A stretch of 6,090 nucleotides of DNA from an uncultured Muribaculum sp. (GCA_947573015.1 CANPDS010000165.1:1-6090); one strand, 5' to 3'; shown: positions 1 through 6,020, counted from the first letter of the stretch. Notes: generated by a model from the sequence alone, not told the origin. Made by a program: numbers and translations.

Positions 1-227
1 CTCGTATGCCAAATATACAGATATTTGCATCCACTTGCAATTATTATTTCCCTAAGTGTGTCCATATAGTTATTTTCGACACCTAAGTATTCTTCTACAG
101 TGAATATTTTGCCACCAAACCGTTTACCTAAATAATATGGTGATGACCATTCGTCTCCATAATATATCCTGTCACGGTAATTTTCCGGTTTGTACTTAAC
201 TATTTCATGCCATTTCCCTTTATTCAT
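1..227 (-). CDS. Hypothetical protein, N-terminal part (runs off left edge); possible immunity-type protein
   Basis: The reverse strand is open from an ATG at 227 to the window edge, giving 75 codons with no stop, so this is the N-terminal part of a longer protein. The start lies one base after the TGA of the preceding gene (229-231), so the two are almost certainly co-transcribed and translationally coupled. Visible segments include SSPYYLGKRFGGKIFTVEEY (residues 28-47) and a V-E-N-N-Y motif followed by a predicted helix and G-C-K-Y (66-69). Residues 52-69 align without gaps to residues 48-65 of the neighbouring 174-residue protein, with N, Y, I and GCKY identical. From memory, the pattern of a GK-F-G-K-F-T-EEY strand pair followed by VENxY resembles contact-dependent-inhibition immunity proteins (CdiI-like). 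That is an impression, not a search result. No signal peptide or membrane segment is seen. The DNA is AT-rich compared with the backbone. Confidence 0.7.
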   Translation of the reverse strand, partial: MNKGKWHEIVKYKPENYRDRIYYGDEWSSPYYLGKRFGGKIFTVEEYLGVENNYMDTLREIIIASGCKYLYIWHT

Positions 228-228
228 T

Positions 229-753
229 TCAATCTTCGATTTCATTTAATTTACACACTATTCGGGCATCTCCGTGCACATATTCACGTTTATAATTACT
301 TAGTTTAAATGGGATTCTAACATACGTCATAAAGGCAGCACCCGTAATCAACTCAAACGAATGTGTCTTATTCGTTAGGATTACATCACATAAGCGGTCA
401 AATGCATAACCCAGTAACTCTGATGCTGATTCCATGCTCAATCGTTGTTCTTCTTTAAATTTAAATACATCTGAAATCAACTTATCAGCTAATGCTCGGT
501 TTCCTTTGACAATTTCACGAATTTCCCATTTATGTGCATCTAACCAATCTAACGTGACATACTTACATCCACAATCTGAGATCAATGCTACAATGGCGTT
601 AATATAGTCGTTCTGAAGCTGAAGATAATCGCTGTAATATTTGAGTTTTAAATATTTAAGGCTCTCATCATCATTATCATAATCTTCGGAATTATATGTA
701 ATATCCCGTATGGTAATTATAGCACTGAAACAATAGTAATATATCTTCTTCAT
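229..753 (-). CDS. Hypothetical 174-residue protein, possible immunity protein of an orphan toxin/immunity cassette
   Basis: Complete AT-rich ORF of 174 codons. I do not recognise the family with certainty. The product looks soluble and cytosolic: no signal peptide, a slightly hydrophobic N-terminal strand (YYYCFSAIITI, residues 5-15), an acidic stretch (NSEDYDNDDES, 21-31), and then mainly helical sequence. Residues 48-65 (N-D-Y ... G-C-K-Y) align ungapped with residues 52-69 of the next gene downstream, so the two may be distant tandem paralogues. The start ATG at 751-753 shares one base with the TAA of the short upstream ORF (stop/start arrangement TAATG), which argues for this start and for translational coupling. 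The downstream gene begins one base after its stop. A run of small, acidic, AT-rich, overlapping genes behind a truncated tail is typical of polymorphic toxin immunity loci, but the function here is inferred from context only. The gene itself is confident; the role is not. Confidence 0.8.
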   Translation of the reverse strand: MKKIYYYCFSAIITIRDITYNSEDYDNDDESLKYLKLKYYSDYLQLQNDYINAIVALISDCGCKYVTLDWLDAHKWEIREIVKGNRALADKLISDVFKFKEEQRLSMESASELLGYAFDRLCDVILTNKTHSFELITGAAFMTYVRIPFKLSNYKREYVHGDARIVCKLNEIED

Positions 754-836
754 TAATTTCCTACACGTTTTAAGTTTTCATCATATGTGCCCATTCGGGT
801 CTCTCTCTTTTCTAATGCTTTTTTAGTTCTAGCCAT
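753..836 (-). pseudogene. 27-codon ORF, probable 3' tail of a truncated gene (toxin-tail candidate)
   Basis: Short, highly charged ORF (Lys/Arg/Glu-rich, containing KKALEKRETRMG and ending in ENLKRVGN) that stops with a TAA overlapping the next gene's ATG by one base. The reading frame stays open upstream to 917, with a second possible start at 857, but codons beyond about 840 are the shifted frame of a different, more GC-rich gene start. The tight TAATG coupling to the following gene suggests this is the genuine 3' end of a formerly longer gene, left behind when its 5' part was lost. In toxin/immunity loci such tails are the end of the toxin domain. It could instead be a genuine small protein of 27 or 34 residues. 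No family is recognised. Confidence 0.45.
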
Positions 837-921
837 TTTCCTGCAGCCGGACCCCATCACATACTGCCGGAGACAAGACGAAAGTGACGATAAGTGACAA
901 CAGAATAGCGCGATAATTCAT
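829..921 (-). pseudogene. 5' fragment of a secreted-protein gene (signal peptide only)
   Basis: From the ATG at 921, 30 codons run to a TAG at 829-831. The product begins with a textbook export signal: a short basic start (MNYR), a hydrophobic core (AILLSLIVTFVL) and a small-residue cleavage region (SPAVC). It then ends after only a few mature residues (DGVRLQENG). A -7 box (TAATTTTG) lies 32 bases upstream, so the promoter and start appear intact. The base composition matches the GC-richer backbone, and the change to AT-rich DNA occurs near 840. The simplest reading is that the gene was cut there by acquisition of, or recombination with, the cassette at 1-836. The tail ORF is in a different frame, so the two are not an intact fusion. 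A functional micro-peptide cannot be excluded. Confidence 0.5.
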
Positions 922-952
922 GGTGGAGAAGGATTGATTGGTGGACTTTTCG

Positions 953-960
953 CAAAATTA
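953..960 (-). promoter_or_regulatory. Bacteroidetes-type -7 promoter box (TAATTTTG)
   Basis: Read on the minus strand, TAATTTTG matches the TAnnTTTG -7 consensus of the Bacteroidetes primary sigma factor. It sits 32 bases before the ATG of the signal-peptide fragment. No convincing -33 TTTG partner is seen at the usual distance. It would drive the truncated gene and possibly the downstream AT-rich cassette. Confidence 0.5.
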
Positions 961-1055
961 ACAGTTTTTCCGAATTTCGCACTATTCTAATGTGTGTTTT
1001 TTCAAATCACATGTAAAAACACAAAAAATACAGCTTAACCATTCGTTATATGACG

Positions 1056-1083
1056 AAAAAAGGCCGGCGAATGGCCGGCCTTT
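1056..1083 (-). terminator. Intrinsic terminator of the bile salt hydrolase gene
   Basis: Perfect 10-bp GC-rich stem (1059-1068 with 1074-1083, core GGCCGGC/GCCGGCC) with a 5-base loop. On the minus strand it is followed directly by six T residues (1061-1056). It lies 32 bases after the stop codon of the hydrolase gene and isolates it from the genes on its left. In the plus direction only a weak T run follows. Confidence 0.9.
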
Positions 1084-1114
1084 ATGTATCTCCCATGATA
1101 GCGACCTAGCGCCA

Positions 1115-2176
1115 TCAATACATCGGTTTGAAGGGTGCGTGAGGCTTGAGCAGAGAAGTGGCATCGCCTACAACATTGTAGGTTTTTGTGACATCGATAC
1201 GTCTTACAGGAGCTCCGGGACGCAGATCTACCTTTTTCAGGTCGATGAAGAAAACTCCAAGATTGCTGACCGGCTCAAAGCCATATGTGAGATCACGGAT
1301 GTTGGAGTAGGAACGCCACTGTGTCGACGATACCTCAGGCGAAGTCTCTACTGTGTAGTGGTATGGTACCGACACGTTGGCCATGATTGAGCGGATGATG
1401 GGAAATCCCTCAGCCACATCATTGGTATGCTCGACATGATTTTCAAAGAACGATCCGCGCACAAAACGATCGGGGCTTGATACCGTGCCAGGGAGCATAT
1501 GCACACCACCTATGGCCTCCCAGTAATCATTTATCGCAGTCATTGCGGGATAGGCGGGAAGATTGGTCAGAGCACGTATATCCTGCCCTTCGTAGATCTT
1601 CACCTCACCATTGTCAAACTCCACTATGGCGCTCTTTCCCGTAGCATCGGTGATACCCCAGTGGAGAGCTGACACAGTGCCGCCATCAAACGTAGCGCCC
1701 CCGATCAAGAAGTCGTGCTTGCGGAGCACGTCCACAACCTCATCAGTAGTAGCATTCATATCAAGCAGCCAACCCACAAACACCGCCAGAGATATAGACG
1801 GCTTCGTGGCGCTTGACTCATTATTATATACCGCACCTTTGCAGAAGAGCGAATTGATCACGAGGCCCTTCTCGTTCATACCTTCGGTAATACCGCCATC
1901 GTAGCTCACGGCATAGACAGCGCCATACTTTGAAGTCCATCTCACAGGATTGGCCTCTTCATTGCCCACCTTGGCCATTCCCGCCGGATATGTATAGACA
2001 TTCGTCGGAATGGGGGTCTTCCAGTCAAGAGAACGCCCCACAATACGCAGAACGCTGTCGTTGGCAACTCCGGCAGTATCGCCCACATATAATATACGCG
2101 AGCACGCATCGGCCTTCGGAGCCGATGAAAGAAGGGCCACAGCGAAAGCGCCCAGAAGCATAGCACGATGTTTCAT
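1115..2176 (-). CDS. Choloylglycine hydrolase family protein (probable bile salt hydrolase), exported
   Basis: A 353-residue Ntn-hydrolase of the linear amide C-N hydrolase (choloylglycine hydrolase) family, which cleaves the amide bond of glycine- or taurine-conjugated bile salts. Residues 1-24 form a signal peptide (hydrophobic core AMLLGAFAVALLSSA, then KADA). Cleavage after ADA would expose Cys25 as the N-terminal nucleophile, so secretion and activation would be one step, giving a periplasmic or cell-surface enzyme. Other expected active-site residues are visible: Arg48 and Asp51 in GRSLDW, Asn101 in EGMNEKGL, Asn205 in LTNLPAY, and the DRFVR segment (Arg237/Arg240) after LPG. Asn at 101, rather than the Tyr of classical penicillin V acylases, favours bile salt hydrolase. 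Length and the C-terminal STQWRSYSN and FFIDLKKVDL segments match secreted Bacteroides-type enzymes as I recall them. It appears monocistronic, with its own terminator, and is divergent from the phosphate transporter. Exact substrate preference (tauro/glyco) cannot be read from sequence. Confidence 0.93.
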   Translation of the reverse strand: MKHRAMLLGAFAVALLSSAPKADACSRILYVGDTAGVANDSVLRIVGRSLDWKTPIPTNVYTYPAGMAKVGNEEANPVRWTSKYGAVYAVSYDGGITEGMNEKGLVINSLFCKGAVYNNESSATKPSISLAVFVGWLLDMNATTDEVVDVLRKHDFLIGGATFDGGTVSALHWGITDATGKSAIVEFDNGEVKIYEGQDIRALTNLPAYPAMTAINDYWEAIGGVHMLPGTVSSPDRFVRGSFFENHVEHTNDVAEGFPIIRSIMANVSVPYHYTVETSPEVSSTQWRSYSNIRDLTYGFEPVSNLGVFFIDLKKVDLRPGAPVRRIDVTKTYNVVGDATSLLKPHAPFKPMY

Positions 2177-2214
2177 AACATATATTATTTTCGAAATTTA
2201 TTACCTGTTTTTTC

Positions 2215-2226
2215 TTTTCATGAAAA
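2215..2226. repeat. Perfect 12-bp palindrome TTTTCATGAAAA in the divergent promoter region
   Basis: This dyad lies 39 bases before the hydrolase ATG and about 95 bases before the -7 box of the phosphate transporter. A perfect palindrome in a divergent intergenic region could be an operator for either gene, but AT-rich palindromes of this length also arise by chance. No regulator is assigned. Confidence 0.3.
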
Positions 2227-2320
2227 CATTTTTCCGACTCCAAAGGTTCTCAAACCAGTACCACATAAGACATCCGGAAATTTTTTTCACCCATTCTGAA
2301 AAGAATTTTGAACATTTATA

Positions 2321-2328
2321 TAACTTTG
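2321..2328 (+). promoter_or_regulatory. Bacteroidetes-type -7 box (TAACTTTG) of the phosphate transporter gene
   Basis: TAACTTTG is a full match to the TAnnTTTG -7 consensus. A weak -33 candidate (TCTG near 2295) lies about 22 bases upstream. Transcription would start near 2335, leaving a leader of about 125 bases before the transporter start, which contains the inverted repeats and upstream ORF listed separately. Confidence 0.6.
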
Positions 2329-2340
2329 CATGTAGAAACC

Positions 2341-2434
2341 GGCCATACCGTCGGCGCTAATCCGGCGATGATTGCAACATACATTAATGCAATGATTTCA
2401 ATCTCGCCGATAGTCATCATCCCCCGGTATAGCC
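2341..2434 (+). promoter_or_regulatory. Structured 5' leader RNA candidate upstream of the phosphate transporter
   Basis: Several inverted repeats nest inside the leader. Bases 2341-2350 (GGCCATACCG) pair with 2425-2434 in 9 of 10 positions. Directly inside, 2351-2356 (TCGGCG) pairs with 2405-2410 (CGCCGA), and in competition 2363-2368 (CGGCGA) can pair with 2404-2409 (TCGCCG). An inner stem is 2371-2376 (ATTGCA) with 2388-2393 (TGCAAT). The closing stem would enclose the start of the upstream ORF. No known riboswitch consensus is recognised. The folding is a hand inference, without energy calculation or covariation. Confidence 0.35.
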
Positions 2435-2460
2435 ACATAGCCAACATTCCTTTAAGGTAA
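2368..2460 (+). CDS. Possible 30-codon upstream ORF (leader peptide) coupled to the phosphate transporter
   Basis: An ATG at 2368 opens 30 codons ending in a TAA at 2458-2460 that overlaps the transporter ATG (2460-2462) by one base, giving TAATG. The peptide is hydrophobic and isoleucine-rich (MIATYINAMI at the start, IANIPLR at the end), with no recognisable domain. It lies entirely within the predicted leader RNA, downstream of the -7 box. The transporter has no well-placed Shine-Dalgarno sequence (AAGG sits only two bases before its ATG), so termination and re-initiation from this ORF is a plausible way to start it. The frame is also open further upstream to the promoter, so the true start is uncertain, and chance openness over 30 codons is possible. 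Confidence 0.35.
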   Translation: MIATYINAMISISPIVIIPRYSHIANIPLR

Positions 2461-4280
2461 TGAACTATACACTTTTAGACTTTTTCGCTCTTCTCGGCTC
2501 AGTAGGCCTGTTCCTTTACGGAATGAAAGTGATGAGCGAAGGCCTCCAGAAGGCCGCCGGCGACCGACTCCGCAACATCTTGTCGGCAATGACCCGCAAC
2601 CGCTTCACCGGGTTGCTCACAGGTATACTTATCACAGCGCTCATACAGAGTTCGTCGGCATCGACGGTAATGGTGGTCAGCTTTGTAAACGCCGGCCTGA
2701 TGACGCTGGGCCAGTCAATGGCCGTAATCTTCGGCGCTAATGTCGGCACCACATTCACGGCATGGATCATAGCCCTGTTCGGGTTTAAGGTCGACACCTC
2801 GGTGTTCATACTGCCGCTTATCGCATGTGCGGTGCCACTGCTATTCTGCAACTCATCACGCAAGAAATCAATCGGCGAGTTTATTATCGGCTTCTCATTC
2901 CTGTTCATGGGTCTGAACATGATCAGCGACTATGTGCCCGATCTACAGAGCAATCCCGAGATGTTTGCCTTCCTGCAGCATTATGCTTCAATGGGCTTCC
3001 TGTCAGTGTTGCTCTTCTTATTGGTAGGCATCATCGTAACAGCAGTTATACAGTCGTCGGCAGCCACATTTGCCATTGTCCTCATCATGTGTACCAAAGG
3101 GTGGATCACGTTCGATCTGGCATGTGCCGTGGTACTCGGCTCCAACATCGGAACGACCATCACCCCACTACTCGCCTCCATGAGCGGTAATGTTGCGGCA
3201 AAGCGCACGGCGATGGGCCATCTGCTCTTCAATCTATTCGGCATCTTATGGACACTTGCAGTATTTTACCCATTTGTCCGGCTTAATGTAGACATCACAC
3301 AATGGCTCGGACAAGGTAATCCCGAAGGGATGTACAGCTTTGTCAACAACCTTGAGACAACGGATCCTGCCACATACGACATGTTTGTCGGCAACTCCCT
3401 TCCCGCCGAACATCCCGTGCTGCTCCAGGTAGCCAAGATGCAGTTCAGCGTATCGTTCGGTCTGTCAATGTTCCATACCGTGTTCAACCTCGTCAATGTA
3501 GTGATCATGATATGGCTCACCGGACTTTATGTGAAGATCGTGGAGAAACTGGTGCCGGCCAAACACAAGGAAGACGAGGAATTCCAGCTCAAATTCATAT
3601 CCGGAGGTCTGCTCAGTGCTTCAGAGCTCAATATCGCACAGGCCGAGAAAGAACTTGTGGTATATGCCGAACGCGTGCAACGCATGATCGACATGGCCGA
3701 AAATCTCGTCCACGCCAAAGAGAAGAGCGAGGAATTCTCCCAGCTCTACTCACGTCTTGAGAAATATGAAGAGATTTCCGACCGCATGGAAATCGAGATC
3801 GCCAACTATCTCAACCGATGCGCCGAAGGACGCCTGTCAAACGAAGGAAAGCTTCACATCGCTGCCATGCTCAACATCGTCAGCGAGATCGAAAGCATCG
3901 CCGACTGTTGCTTCGGATGCGCCAAGATACTCATACGCAAACAGGAAAGCGGCGTAGCGTTCAACCAGATGATATACGACAATATCGACACCATGTTCAC
4001 CTACGTAAAGGAGGCTATGTCAGATATGCTCGTGCTTCTCAGCGATGTGGAAAAGGTGCGCGAGGTAGATATAATACGCTCATACAACAAAGAGCGTGAG
4101 ATCAACAATCTACGCAACCAATACCGGTCGAACAATGTGGAGAGCATCAACCAGCATGTCTACGAATATCAAGCCGGTATCTACTACATGGATATCATCA
4201 ATGACCTGGAAAAGATGGGCGACTACGTGATAAATGTAGTCGATACCATACGCGACCACTTCCGCAAACGCGGAGCATAA
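2460..4280 (+). CDS. Na+/phosphate cotransporter family protein with C-terminal PhoU-like domain
   Basis: A 606-residue inner-membrane protein of the Na/Pi cotransporter (NptA/YjbB-like) family, moving inorganic phosphate coupled to sodium. The family's two inverted repeats are visible. Repeat 1 carries QSSSAST (63-69) and GANVGTT (92-98). Repeat 2 carries QSSAAT (198-203) and GSNIGTT (227-233). Hydrophobic segments lie around 6-22, 50-77, 84-107, 114-130, 138-155, 177-210, 218-240, 250-272 and 330-358. From about 385 to 606 the protein is cytosolic, helical and charged, resembling two PhoU-type helical bundles, with acidic motifs YEEISDRMEIEI (435-446) and DIINDLEKMGDY (578-589). PhoU domains in this family are thought to adjust transport to phosphate status. 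Bacterial relatives can act in phosphate export as well as uptake, so direction is open. The start is supported by the family-like N-terminus (GLFLYGMKVMSEGLQK at 16-31). It is transcribed alone, between a -7 box with a long leader and a strong terminator. Confidence 0.93.
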   Translation: MNYTLLDFFALLGSVGLFLYGMKVMSEGLQKAAGDRLRNILSAMTRNRFTGLLTGILITALIQSSSASTVMVVSFVNAGLMTLGQSMAVIFGANVGTTFTAWIIALFGFKVDTSVFILPLIACAVPLLFCNSSRKKSIGEFIIGFSFLFMGLNMISDYVPDLQSNPEMFAFLQHYASMGFLSVLLFLLVGIIVTAVIQSSAATFAIVLIMCTKGWITFDLACAVVLGSNIGTTITPLLASMSGNVAAKRTAMGHLLFNLFGILWTLAVFYPFVRLNVDITQWLGQGNPEGMYSFVNNLETTDPATYDMFVGNSLPAEHPVLLQVAKMQFSVSFGLSMFHTVFNLVNVVIMIWLTGLYVKIVEKLVPAKHKEDEEFQLKFISGGLLSASELNIAQAEKELVVYAERVQRMIDMAENLVHAKEKSEEFSQLYSRLEKYEEISDRMEIEIANYLNRCAEGRLSNEGKLHIAAMLNIVSEIESIADCCFGCAKILIRKQESGVAFNQMIYDNIDTMFTYVKEAMSDMLVLLSDVEKVREVDIIRSYNKEREINNLRNQYRSNNVESINQHVYEYQAGIYYMDIINDLEKMGDYVINVVDTIRDHFRKRGA

Positions 4281-4349
4281 CCATCAGTTCCGTTCACACT
4301 CCCCTCTCTAAAATTCCACTAATATCCCAGTAAATAGGATAATCACATC

Positions 4350-4386
4350 AACGTCCGGATACATAAGAATCCGGACGTTTTACATT
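4350..4386 (+). terminator. Intrinsic terminator of the phosphate transporter gene
   Basis: Perfect 11-bp stem (AACGTCCGGAT, 4350-4360, with ATCCGGACGTT, 4369-4379) and an 8-base loop, followed by TTTTACATTTTTA. It begins 69 bases after the transporter stop codon. Confidence 0.88.
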
Positions 4387-4593
4387 TTTATGGCAATTCA
4401 ATCCCCAAATTGTCACAGTTGATTTACATTCCGGACACGAGTAACACACCTGTTATAATAATGCTACAATACAGTTGCACAGGGTATACCAATCAGATTA
4501 TTTCTATAATTTTATTTCAAATTTTAATCAACTACAGACATTCTCCCCTCTACAATTACTATTTAAAACATTCACATACTACCCTTTTAGAGC
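4387..4593. other. AT-rich intergenic region upstream of the response regulator gene
   Basis: About 200 bases without a credible gene. It holds a small inverted repeat TAACA-CACC-TGTTA (4442-4455) and a 7-base direct repeat ACAGTTG (4415-4421 and 4471-4477), neither clearly beyond chance. No full TAnnTTTG box is present; TAATTTTA near 4508-4515 is the closest. It presumably contains the promoter of the response regulator gene. The only longer open frame here starts with TTG, is AT-rich and runs into the regulator gene, so I treat it as noncoding. Confidence 0.5.
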
Positions 4594-5322
4594 ATGTTCA
4601 GCTTGGATAGGCCAATACTTCATACCTTGAATCCCGGAACAACGGGACACAAGATTATGATTGCCGACGAGGATCTTCTCGCCTGCGACCTCATGCAATA
4701 TTCACTTGAGACAGAAGGATACAAAGTGAAAGTGTTCCATTCTGCAAAAGAGGCCATGGAGATGAATCTCTCCGACTTCAGCCTGTTCATAATCGACATG
4801 AACCTGGGAGATTCAAGTGGCATAAAGCTCGCATATCATCTCAAACAAAACATAGCTACAGCACGCATACTGCTGATATTCTGCTCAACTCCCGATGGAG
4901 ATGTAATAGGGGGTCTCGACTTCGGAGCCGACGATTACATCCTCAAGCCATTCTCAATGCGAGAGATGACAGCACGTGTCAATGCCCTGATGCGTAGGTT
5001 CCGCACCAATCCAGAGCAAAACAACAAACCGGCCATGCTTAGTCACAATGCATTGGTAATGAATCTCCACGAACGCACCACATTTATCGACAATGAGCCG
5101 GTAAAACTGGGACGTGACGAATATAGCCTGCTTGAATTCTTGCTTAGCCATAAAAACCGTATCTTTGACGCCGACGAGATATACGACAACGCATGGCCCG
5201 AAAAGGACACCGTAAGCGAACGCTATATCAATACCGTACTTGACAGGCTGCGCGAGAAGCTCGGCCGCTTCGGGCACTATCTCGTGACACGTTATGGCTA
5301 CGGATATGGCTTCATCCAATAA
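4594..5322 (+). CDS. OmpR/PhoB-family response regulator (orphan), receiver plus winged-helix DNA-binding domain
   Basis: A 242-residue two-component transcription regulator. The receiver domain (about 19-135) has an acidic cluster D25-E26-D27 after the first strand, the phospho-acceptor Asp68 in FIIDMNLGD, Ser98 at the conserved Ser/Thr position, and Lys118 in ILKPFS. The C-terminal winged-helix domain (about 146-242) shows LGRDEYSLLEFLLSHKNRI, the recognition helix region SERYINTVLDRLREKLG, and the wing VTRYGYGYGF, typical of PhoB/OmpR DNA binding. Aligned by eye with PhoB, E26 falls where the metal-binding Asp usually sits, a conservative change. An in-frame TAG lies just before the start. 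The ATG at 4594 leaves an unusual 19-residue extension before the receiver, and the next ATG (residue 22) would remove part of the first strand, so a TTG or the upstream ATG is more likely. No histidine kinase is adjacent. rnhB follows closely, so the two may be co-transcribed. Confidence 0.93.
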   Translation: MFSLDRPILHTLNPGTTGHKIMIADEDLLACDLMQYSLETEGYKVKVFHSAKEAMEMNLSDFSLFIIDMNLGDSSGIKLAYHLKQNIATARILLIFCSTPDGDVIGGLDFGADDYILKPFSMREMTARVNALMRRFRTNPEQNNKPAMLSHNALVMNLHERTTFIDNEPVKLGRDEYSLLEFLLSHKNRIFDADEIYDNAWPEKDTVSERYINTVLDRLREKLGRFGHYLVTRYGYGYGFIQ

Positions 5323-5332
5323 ATCCGCTACA

Positions 5333-5935
5333 ATGCAGCCACTGCCTGCGTGCCACACACCGGGATGCCTTGAAGCCGGATGCGATGAAGCCGGACGAGG
5401 ATGCCTTGCCGGCCCGGTCTACGCCGCCGCAGTAATCCTTCCTGATGACTTCAGCCACCCATGGCTCAATGACTCCAAGCAACTATCCGAATCTCGTCGC
5501 GACAAGATGCGCGAGCTTATCGAGCGTGAAGCTATAGCATGGGCCGTGGCTTCAGTGAGCGCCGAAGAGATCGACCAAATCAACATACTCCGCGCATCCA
5601 TTCTTGCGATGCATCGTGCGCTCGACATGCTCGACGTACGGCCCGGAGCAGTAATAGTCGATGGAAATCGATTCTCACCCTATGGCGACCTGCAATGCAC
5701 CACTTTTATAAAGGGCGATGGAAGATTCGCCAACATAGCTGCAGCCTCAATCCTCGCCAAGACGCATCGCGATCAGGAGATGCGCCGTCTGCATGCCATA
5801 TACCCTCATTATGCATGGGATATCAACAAAGGCTACCCCACCAAAGCCCATCGCGCTGCAATAGCCGAACATGGTCCCTCGCCAATACACCGCATGACGT
5901 TCCGACTAATTGATACCCAGCTAACCCTCTTTTGA
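5333..5935 (+). CDS. rnhB: Ribonuclease HII
   Basis: Cytosolic endonuclease that cuts the RNA strand of RNA/DNA hybrids and starts removal of single ribonucleotides from DNA, using metal ions. With the start chosen here the protein has 200 residues. It has the N-terminal signature AGCDEAGRGCLAGPVYAAAV (catalytic Asp18 and Glu19, GRG at 21-23), NDSKQLSE (46-53), the third catalytic Asp110 in IVDGNRF, Asp147 in AKTHRDQEM, and the substrate-sensing Tyr168 in NKGYPTKAHR. All expected catalytic residues are present and the length is normal. Two earlier in-frame ATGs (5294 and 5306) overlap the end of the response regulator gene. I prefer 5333 because family members usually have only about 10-15 residues before EAGCDEAGRG and because it leaves a 10-base gap instead of a 29-base overlap. 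If 5294 is used, the protein has 213 residues. It is probably co-transcribed with the response regulator and ends before a hairpin. Confidence 0.93.
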   Translation: MQPLPACHTPGCLEAGCDEAGRGCLAGPVYAAAVILPDDFSHPWLNDSKQLSESRRDKMRELIEREAIAWAVASVSAEEIDQINILRASILAMHRALDMLDVRPGAVIVDGNRFSPYGDLQCTTFIKGDGRFANIAAASILAKTHRDQEMRRLHAIYPHYAWDINKGYPTKAHRAAIAEHGPSPIHRMTFRLIDTQLTLF

Positions 5936-5953
5936 GCAGACACATAATAAAAC

Positions 5954-5996
5954 GGACACCGCACAAACCCATATGAATAGGGATGCAACGGTGTCC
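5954..5996. terminator. Hairpin between convergent genes, possible bidirectional terminator
   Basis: Perfect 8-bp stem (GGACACCG, 5954-5961, with CGGTGTCC, 5989-5996). A smaller inner CCC/GGG pairing (5968-5970 with 5980-5982) could extend it. It starts 18 bases after the rnhB stop and lies 25 bases beyond the stop of the convergent gene. On the minus strand it is followed by GTTTTATT, on the plus strand by TTATATTAT, so it could serve both sides. The large loop makes it weaker than the other two terminators here. Confidence 0.6.
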
Positions 5997-6020
5997 TTAT
6001 ATTATCTTACTTATTATTAC

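Noticed and set aside
992..1390. Plus-strand open frame of 132 codons
   Set aside because: It crosses the terminator hairpin and runs antisense through the 3' end of the hydrolase gene; no protein-like domain is seen, so it is a shadow.
2193..2200. TAAATTTC on the minus strand as -7 box of the hydrolase gene
   Set aside because: One mismatch to TAnnTTTG and only 16 bases from the ATG, with no clear -33 partner. Too weak to list as the promoter.
2341..2434. tRNA or known riboswitch in the transporter leader
   Set aside because: No T-arm GTTCGA-type motif, no cloverleaf, and no recognisable TPP, cobalamin or cyclic-di-GMP consensus. Kept only as an unnamed structured leader candidate.
4451..4460. 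TG-T-TATAAT, resembling an extended -10 of the E. coli type
   Set aside because: Bacteroidetes primary promoters use a different consensus, and no -35 is seen at the right distance.
4410..4610. Plus-strand open frame of 66 codons before the response regulator
   Set aside because: Starts with TTG in AT-rich intergenic DNA, has no recognisable motif and overlaps the regulator start. Probably chance.
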